Source of the DNA: Alkanophaga liquidiphilum
GTDB taxonomy: Archaea > Halobacteriota > Syntropharchaeia > Alkanophagales > B39-G2
Length of the DNA stretch: 28,154 nt
Assembly (NCBI GenBank): GCA_029259535.1
Contig: JAPHEF010000027.1
Span: forward strand, 1-28,154
Direction: 5' to 3'
Both the position numbers and the translations under genes were made by a program. Of the stretch, positions 23,401 through 28,154 are shown piece after piece (the stretch's first letter is position 1; every line of letters begins with the position of its first letter). Below the pieces are notes generated by a model. The model saw only the letters and a list, made by a program, of their open reading frames with translations, did not search any database and was not told where the DNA came from.

Positions 23401-23659
23401 CATCCTTGACGTGATACGGGGCGGTGCGGGTGCAGGCGGCAAAGGGGTGAGGCTCGTGATAAACACGCCGACCGACCGAAAGTCGCACCGCGACGGCTAC
23501 CAGATTCGACGATTGTGCATCGATTTCAACATACCTTACATAACGACGATGCAAGCCGCAAAAGCCGCGGCAGATGCCATCATCGCAGTTAGGACTGGAA
23601 AGATAGGTGTAAAATCCATAAATATGTATATAAAAGAGTTGCTTGATGCAACGTCATGA
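20426..23659 (+). CDS. carB: Carbamoyl-phosphate synthase large subunit
   Basis: A 1077-aa protein, full length for CarB, making carbamoyl phosphate from bicarbonate, ammonia (from CarA glutamine hydrolysis) and two ATP, for pyrimidines and arginine. Two homologous halves each open with a nucleotide loop: [20 protein letters not shown] (from residue 10) and [19 protein letters not shown] (from about residue 545). Each has an ATP-grasp domain ([24 protein letters not shown]) and catalytic loops [20 protein letters not shown] and [20 protein letters not shown]. An oligomerisation domain lies between, and a C-terminal MGS-like allosteric domain ([10 protein letters not shown] ... [10 protein letters not shown]) ends it. 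GTG start gives the typical [14 protein letters not shown]. The small subunit carA is not adjacent. Confidence 0.97.
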   Translation: [1077 protein letters not shown]

Positions 23660-23710
23660 TTCAACGATGTCATGCGTGCAGAGACGGCTGTTCGACGCTA
23701 ACAACAAAAT

Positions 23711-23724
23711 ATTTATATATAAAA
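23711..23724 (+). promoter_or_regulatory. TATA box of the 103-aa membrane protein gene
   Basis: ATTTATATATAAAA, 30-43 bases before ATG 23754; one of the strongest promoter-like sequences in the window. Confidence 0.6.
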
Positions 23725-23753
23725 CATGAAAATTACCGGCAGGAGGGGTGAGA

Positions 23754-24071
23754 ATGGAGGAGCAGAAGGGGGACATTGTGGCGAAGGCGTGGCCCAAAAG
23801 GGTGGAGGAGGAGCGGAGGTGGCTCCGCTGGCGAATGGCGGGCTGGGTGGCGTTCATCGGGTTACTGTGCTTCTGGGGCTTGATGATATTCACTGTGCTC
23901 ATGCCGTTCATGTATGACAAAGTCGAAGTGACGCAGCAGGGCGGCGAGTTCAAAGTCGTGCCGAAGCCGGAGATGCGCTCGTTCTTCTTCACGCACATCC
24001 TGCCCGTGGGCATTGCGGCGGTGCTCATACTCGTGGCGACGACCTTCGCTTCGATAAAAATATTCCCGTAG
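23754..24071 (+). CDS. Membrane protein of unknown function, about 105 aa
   Basis: ATG 23754 is chosen because the GTG two codons upstream (23748) belongs to the ribosome site GGAGGGGTGA. The protein has a charged cytoplasmic-looking N-terminus (EEQKGDIVAKAWPKRVEEERRWLRW), a hydrophobic segment at about 31-52 (AGWVAFIGLLCFWGLMIFTVLM), an external loop of about 25 residues (DKVEVTQQGGEFKVVPKPEMR) and a second segment at about 80-100. Not recognised. It stands alone with its own strong promoter between carB and the radical SAM gene. Confidence 0.78.
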   Translation: MEEQKGDIVAKAWPKRVEEERRWLRWRMAGWVAFIGLLCFWGLMIFTVLMPFMYDKVEVTQQGGEFKVVPKPEMRSFFFTHILPVGIAAVLILVATTFASIKIFP

Positions 24072-24128
24072 CACTCTGCCAACATCAAGCCGTCACACTA
24101 ATTTTTACCTTCCACCCCAATTCCAGAG

Positions 24129-25037
24129 ATGGAAAGGCGTCCGTTATACCTTGATGCGCTGGAGAGCGGGAAGCTCGACGATGTAATAGAAACACTGTTT
24201 GCGGTTCTGAGGCATTGTGAGCTCTGCCCTCGGGAGTGCGGCGTGAACCGTCTCGAGGGTGAACGTGGCTACTGCCGTTCGGCGGAGGAGCTTGTGGCTT
24301 CGAGTATGCACCCACACTTCGGTGAGGAAAGCGTGCTCGTTGGCATCTTCGGCTCCGGCACGGTCTTCCTGACGAACTGCAACCTCGGTTGCGTCTTCTG
24401 CCAGAACTACGAAATCAGCCATCTGGGCTACGGGCGTGTGATGAGCGAGGAAGAGCTGGCGAAGGGCATGCTTTCGCTACAAAGGCAGGGCTGCCATAAC
24501 ATTAATTTTGTGACGCCGACGCACTTCGTGCCGCAAATCCTAAGAGCGGTTAAAATAGCAGCGGAACGGGGGCTTAGGGTCCCACTGGTTTACAACTGTG
24601 GCGGTTATGAGTCGGTGAAGACTCTGAGGCTCCTTGACGGCATAATCGACATTTATATGCCAGATATGAAATACAGCAGTGCTGAGAACGCAAAGAAGTA
24701 TTCCAACGCCGAGGACTACTGGGAGGTTTGCAAGCGAGCGGTGAAGGAAATGCACAGGCAAGTCGGCGATTTGAAGGTGGATGGGCGTGGCATCGCTTAC
24801 CGGGGACTCATAATAAGGCATTTAGTATTGCCGAATGGGCTTGCGGGCACCGAGGAGGTCATGCGGTTCATCGCCGAGGAAATCTCAAGGGACACATACG
24901 TGAACATTATGGCGCAATACCGCCCGATGTTCAAAGCGTATGAATACGAGGAATTGAGTCGCTCCATAAAAATAAGTGAATATAAGGCGGCACTGGAAAT
25001 TGCGAGAAAATACGGGCTACACAGGTTCGCGGATTAG
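24129..25037 (+). CDS. Radical SAM protein, PflX-like (pyruvate formate-lyase-activase homologue)
   Basis: A 302-aa radical SAM enzyme. The [4Fe-4S]/SAM motif CNLGCVFC is at 84-91 (C84, C88, C91). Before it is an extra Cys set, CELCPRECGVN...GYC (C30, C33, C37, C49), able to hold a second metal centre. YNCGGYE (about 155-161) and IDIYMPDMKY (about 172-181) match the PflX/COG1313 group, whose substrate is not established. No glycyl radical enzyme gene is beside it, so the name activase should be read loosely. The start ATG 24129 lacks a strong ribosome site. Confidence 0.85.
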   Translation: MERRPLYLDALESGKLDDVIETLFAVLRHCELCPRECGVNRLEGERGYCRSAEELVASSMHPHFGEESVLVGIFGSGTVFLTNCNLGCVFCQNYEISHLGYGRVMSEEELAKGMLSLQRQGCHNINFVTPTHFVPQILRAVKIAAERGLRVPLVYNCGGYESVKTLRLLDGIIDIYMPDMKYSSAENAKKYSNAEDYWEVCKRAVKEMHRQVGDLKVDGRGIAYRGLIIRHLVLPNGLAGTEEVMRFIAEEISRDTYVNIMAQYRPMFKAYEYEELSRSIKISEYKAALEIARKYGLHRFAD

Positions 25038-25092
25038 GCAGCCACTGGATTGAGCGAGCTATTATCTGCGCACAACAGGACAGCAGCGTTCG

Positions 25093-26508
25093 TTACCGTA
25101 TAGGTCTTATGATGCCTTCTCCATGAGCCCTGAGCTTTCGCATCCTCTTAACGCTATTTCTGATATGCCATTCCGCCCCAATATCCCACCGGTTCCATAG
25201 AGGCCCATCTATGTTTCTGATGCCGTCGAGTGAGATTTCCCTCGCCGCCTGTAGGTCTTCGCCGACGCCCACGATGCACACCGCCCGAGAACGCAGCGCA
25301 TACGTGCAGCCGTCGTCCCGAAGCTCCATCGCCCCCGGGTAAATGCGGACGTCGTCCCCGTATTTCTCCTTAAGCTTGTAAGCGCCGCTGAGGTCTACCT
25401 TCGAATCGCCGGTATATTTCGTGCGGTAACCGCCGTATGTCAGTGGTACCGCATACGTCACGACGGTCGCCCGCCGCTCGCACTCTATCCTTTGGAGACT
25501 CCCTTCAAGCATGCGGAAGCACAGCTCCACGAAGTCAGAGCGCATTATCGGAAGGATGTTTTGGATTTCGGGGTCGCCGGGTCTGCTATTTATTTCCAGA
25601 ATTTTCGGGCCCTCAGCAGTATGCATGAACGCCACGTAGAACGGTATGCCTATTAAGCCCTCGTTACGCCCGTCGCCCTTCAGCGCCTTGAAGATCTTTT
25701 CGACGAGCGCAAGCTCACGCTCTCGGTCCGATGGTTCCATGAAAGGCAGGAGGTCGCTGACGTCCTTGTATGAACCCATGCCGCCAGTGTTCTGTCCGAA
25801 GTCGCCGTCGAACGCCCTTTTATAATCTCGAGTTTCCGGCAGCGGCTCCAACCTACGACCGTCGCAGAACGCCTGAAAGCTCGATTCCTCGCCCTCAAGC
25901 CTCTTCTCGACGACTACGTCGCTCGTCTCGAAGATTGAGAGGAAGTGCTCAAAGAGTTGTTCCCGGTTGTGGAAGTGCTCGCCGAAGACGCCCACGCCTT
26001 TTCCCGCCGCAGGTCTATCGGGTTTCACTGCTACGTCGTCCCCGATTTCGTCAAGGAACCTCCACAACGCCTCTTTTACCTCGGTAACGCTTTTAAATTC
26101 AAAGCGGCGGAAGATTTTGAATTCTGGGTTCGCTTCAGACGCCACCTCTGCAAGGAGGAGGCGTTGTCTTGCTTTGCTGCCTTCGAGCGCAAATTCTTTC
26201 GTCGGACAAATCATCGGAATTTTAAGGCATTCTTCGATTACGTCACGGACACCCTCGATTATCGGACCTTCAGGGCAAACTATCCCAAAATCTAAAACGT
26301 CCTTGTGGCGTTCTGCGAACTTGAGAATAGCGTCCACATCGAGGTCCGGGATGACGGCGTGCGCCTCCGCAAGCTCCGCATTGAACGGATTCCTCTGCTT
26401 GTCCACTACGTAGACACGAACGTCATACTCCTCGCTCCTCTTGAGAGCGTCGATGACAGCGGCGGCTCTTGCCCCGTAAGACACTACCAAAACGCCCACT
26501 TTCTGCAT
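25093..26508 (-). CDS. purD: Phosphoribosylamine-glycine ligase
   Basis: An ATP-grasp enzyme making GAR from phosphoribosylamine, glycine and ATP, the second step of purine synthesis. The longer frame from 26601 adds 31 unrelated residues; ATG 26508 (MQKVGVLVVSYGARAAA) is the natural start, with TATA-like GTTTAAG 23-29 bases upstream, hence probably leaderless. The 471 residues include CPEGPIIEGV (substrate), PAAGKGVGVF (glycine-rich ATP loop), FGQNTGGMGSY and ILEINSRPGDPEIQNILP (metal-binding Glu/Asn). The N-terminal loop reads VVSYGARAAA rather than the usual GSGGREHA, an archaeal divergence. Divergent from the enoyl-CoA hydratase gene. Confidence 0.92.
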   Translation of the reverse strand: MQKVGVLVVSYGARAAAVIDALKRSEEYDVRVYVVDKQRNPFNAELAEAHAVIPDLDVDAILKFAERHKDVLDFGIVCPEGPIIEGVRDVIEECLKIPMICPTKEFALEGSKARQRLLLAEVASEANPEFKIFRRFEFKSVTEVKEALWRFLDEIGDDVAVKPDRPAAGKGVGVFGEHFHNREQLFEHFLSIFETSDVVVEKRLEGEESSFQAFCDGRRLEPLPETRDYKRAFDGDFGQNTGGMGSYKDVSDLLPFMEPSDRERELALVEKIFKALKGDGRNEGLIGIPFYVAFMHTAEGPKILEINSRPGDPEIQNILPIMRSDFVELCFRMLEGSLQRIECERRATVVTYAVPLTYGGYRTKYTGDSKVDLSGAYKLKEKYGDDVRIYPGAMELRDDGCTYALRSRAVCIVGVGEDLQAAREISLDGIRNIDGPLWNRWDIGAEWHIRNSVKRMRKLRAHGEGIIRPIR

Positions 26509-26530
26509 AATACAAAGTTGACGCAGAGGG

Positions 26531-26537
26531 CTTAAAC
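26531..26537 (-). promoter_or_regulatory. TATA-like box of purD
   Basis: GTTTAAG on the minus strand, 23-29 bases before ATG 26508; supports this start and leaderless translation. Confidence 0.45.
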
Positions 26538-26581
26538 TGCTTTTTTGATTAGTGGCACGCTTGCGGAGAGAATGACGAAAC

Positions 26582-26592
26582 TTAATTATTAA
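26582..26592 (+). promoter_or_regulatory. TATA-like box of the enoyl-CoA hydratase gene
   Basis: TTAATTATTAA, 21-31 bases before ATG 26613; no ribosome site is visible, consistent with a leaderless message. Confidence 0.5.
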
Positions 26593-26612
26593 TCGCCTCA
26601 TAAGAGTTGCGC

Positions 26613-27401
26613 ATGGGATACGAGACTTTGAAAGTTAAAAAGGAGGGAGGCGTTGCGGTCATAACGCTGAACCGTCCCGATAAGCTGAACGCCTTGAACC
26701 CGAAGATGGGGGACGAGCTCGTCGAGGTTTTAGACGAGATTTCGAAGGATGAGGAAGTTAGAGCGATAGTCATTACTGGCGAGGGGCGGGCGTTTTGCGC
26801 CGGCGGAGACGTGCGCGAGGACATAGCACCGCTTTCAGAACTGAGTCCATTCGAGTTCACGGAATACTTTGAGCGTATGATGGACGCTTACAAGAAGATA
26901 GTGAAAATGGACAAGCCAGTGATTGCGGCAGTGAACGGCTACGCCGTCGGCGCCGGTCTGGACCTAATGATGTCATGCGACATCAGAATAGCATCGGAGG
27001 AAGCGAGGCTCGGGCAGTTTTTCGTGCGGATGGGACTGACGCCTGAAGTTGGCGTCTGGCTGATGCCGCGGCTCATCGGGCTCGGGCGGGCGAAATTAAT
27101 GTCTTTCACCGGTGACCTCATCGACGCACGGGAGGCGGAACGCATCGGGCTCGTCGAGCGTGTAGTGCCCGCAGACAGGCTCATGGAAGAAGCTATGAAC
27201 CTTGCGAGACGTCTCGCCGAAGGTGCGACGAAGGCGATAGGCGTCATAAAAAGGGCGATGCACACTGCGCTTTGGACGGACGTGGACACCGCTCTCGCAT
27301 TCGTCACGCGGATGCAGTATCAGCTCGTCCATACCGAAGACCACAAGGAAGCTGTCAATGCTTTTATTGAGGGCAGGAAGCCAGAGTTTAAAGGAAAATG
27401 A
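26613..27401 (+). CDS. Enoyl-CoA hydratase/isomerase family protein
   Basis: A 262-aa crotonase-fold protein from ATG 26613 (TTG 26607 is an unneeded extension). Oxyanion-hole elements are GEGRAFCAGGDVRED (about 52-66) and NGYAVGAGLDLMMSCDIRIAS (about 108-128). The region RLGQFFVRMGLTPEVGVWLMPRLIG (about 132-157) carries Glu at the position of one catalytic acid; the other position is not obvious, so dehydration, isomerisation or another crotonase reaction are all possible. It may act in beta-oxidation of acyl-CoA or in short-chain CoA metabolism. No other beta-oxidation gene is adjacent. Confidence 0.88.
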   Translation: MGYETLKVKKEGGVAVITLNRPDKLNALNPKMGDELVEVLDEISKDEEVRAIVITGEGRAFCAGGDVREDIAPLSELSPFEFTEYFERMMDAYKKIVKMDKPVIAAVNGYAVGAGLDLMMSCDIRIASEEARLGQFFVRMGLTPEVGVWLMPRLIGLGRAKLMSFTGDLIDAREAERIGLVERVVPADRLMEEAMNLARRLAEGATKAIGVIKRAMHTALWTDVDTALAFVTRMQYQLVHTEDHKEAVNAFIEGRKPEFKGK

Positions 27402-27433
27402 CTTGTTTTTTCCCTAATTCCTTCCGCCGCCGG

Positions 27434-27925
27434 CTAATCAAAGCTCAGCGACGACAACATCTTCTCAAGTTTATTTTTACATTTGCTGCAAAGCTTGCTC
27501 GGTTTCATTTTGGCTTCTGCCACGGAGTTTGAGAATTGCATGACGCACTCATTCTCGCAGTGACTCAGTCCTAAAACATGCCCCATTTCATGGATAGCCT
27601 CTTTGCGCACGAGGTCTAAGGAATCAAGGCGGTATGTGGAAAGCACGGCACCGACGCCGAACAGAGCGACTCCGAACACGAAGTTCATGCCCTTTACGTA
27701 AATGTCCGAAGAGAGTATCCAGAGAAAGGGGCGGTGTGCCTCCTTTGCCAACGTGCTCAAAAGGATGGAGGCATTAAACTGCCTTCTTCTTGTGTTAAGT
27801 GCTTTGTCCAGCGGCGCCTTCTCCAAAGTTTCCCGTGTTTCGAGCCCGTAAGTCTTTTCGAGTGCAGCGCTCACCGCAGAAAGCACGCCTCGACTCCTCG
27901 CATCGTGAAAAATACTCAAACGCAT
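27434..27925 (-). CDS. amzA: Archaemetzincin metalloprotease
   Basis: A 163-aa zinc peptidase. HEMGHVLGLSHC (112-123) is the extended zinc motif HExxHxxGxxH with catalytic Glu 113, and archaemetzincins characteristically continue with Cys123, CVM (Cys127, Met129) and a CSKC pair (146 and 149), forming a second, structural zinc site. All these residues are present, so the enzyme looks intact. Cytoplasmic, no signal peptide; substrate unknown. TATA-like TTTATTTAT near 27948-27957 lies 23-33 bases before ATG 27925, again leaderless-like. Confidence 0.93.
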   Translation of the reverse strand: MRLSIFHDARSRGVLSAVSAALEKTYGLETRETLEKAPLDKALNTRRRQFNASILLSTLAKEAHRPFLWILSSDIYVKGMNFVFGVALFGVGAVLSTYRLDSLDLVRKEAIHEMGHVLGLSHCENECVMQFSNSVAEAKMKPSKLCSKCKNKLEKMLSSLSFD

Positions 27926-28049
27926 CGGCTACACCGTTTTATCATTGGATAAATAAAGTTTGCTGAAAGCGTTACGACGCTGCGTGATGTAGTGCAAAGA
28001 AAAAGGTTTAAGTAAATGTCGTTAGGATGTGATTTGGGGGCTCGCAGGG

Positions 28050-28154
28050 ATGAAAGCCTTTAAATCCTTGGAAGAGCGTTTTGCTCTGTTAAGTGGGGAG
28101 GGTAAAGCGAGCTTGTTCGCAGCCGTTTTGGTGTCGGCGGCTTTTGCTTTGGCC
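28050..28154 (+). CDS. Protein with N-terminal hydrophobic segment, truncated by window edge
   Basis: ATG 28050 follows a purine-rich stretch (GGGGGCTCGCAGGG), and a TATA-like GGTTTAAGTAAA lies at about 28005-28016. The 35 codons visible read MKAFKSLEERFALLSGEGKASL followed by FAAVLVSAAFALA, a hydrophobic stretch that may be a signal or membrane segment. No family can be named. It is divergent from amzA, and the frame is open to the end of the window. Confidence 0.5.
   Translation, partial: MKAFKSLEERFALLSGEGKASLFAAVLVSAAFALA

Noticed and set aside
23654..24088. Minus-strand 144-codon frame
   Set aside because: Antisense to the small membrane protein gene, which has a strong TATA box and ribosome site.

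Overview
This is an archaeal chromosome fragment. Initiation and transcription signals are archaeal: TATA-like boxes 25-40 nt before starts, several apparently leaderless genes, and GGAGGTGA-type ribosome sites. The gene set is archaeal too: archaeal-type GluRS, archaemetzincin, DUF63, class III type IV pilin, TnpB of the archaeal kind. Two genes tie the organism to methyl-coenzyme M reductase (MCR) metabolism: an AtwA-type twin ABC ATPase (MCR activation component A2, 5196-6803) and a protein resembling methanogenesis marker protein 6 (19867-20223). No MCR or methanogenesis core genes lie in the window, and there is an enoyl-CoA hydratase. A methanogen, ANME-1-like or alkane-oxidising archaeon (Methanophagales/Syntropharchaeia type) is therefore a reasonable inference, not a proven assignment.

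Left edge (1-1906): an accessory, visibly AT-richer block. On the minus strand a tiny ribbon-helix-helix-like protein, a beta-class DNA methyltransferase and a truncated unknown gene overlap or abut as one operon (restriction-modification-like). Next to it is a decayed IS of about 677 bp with 17-bp terminal inverted repeats and a frameshifted DDE transposase. This is the only stretch over 300 bases without an intact gene.

2000-5099: a secreted caspase-like peptidase with an EF-hand-type loop, then (divergent) three small membrane proteins and a processive family 2 glycosyltransferase whose membrane domain is separated by a frameshift.

5100-11000: atwA converges on a minus-strand operon of Yip1-like membrane protein, unknown 270-aa protein and DNA topoisomerase I. 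A type IV pilin gene follows, with a terminator.

11100-16350: dapB (lysine/diaminopimelate), coaBC (coenzyme A), a tnpB with a probable omega-RNA scaffold sitting directly upstream of coaBC, and gltX.

16396-19686 (minus strand): sugar-phosphate isomerase-like protein, dolichyl-phosphate-sugar type glycosyltransferase, DUF63 membrane protein and TrkA-type potassium regulator in one tight cluster; then tRNA-Trp(CCA).

19800-28154: marker 6-like protein, carB (no carA beside it), a small membrane protein, PflX-like radical SAM protein, purD, enoyl-CoA hydratase, archaemetzincin amzA, and a gene truncated by the window edge. Most of this is housekeeping; the accessory interest is in 1-5100 and 13290-14430.
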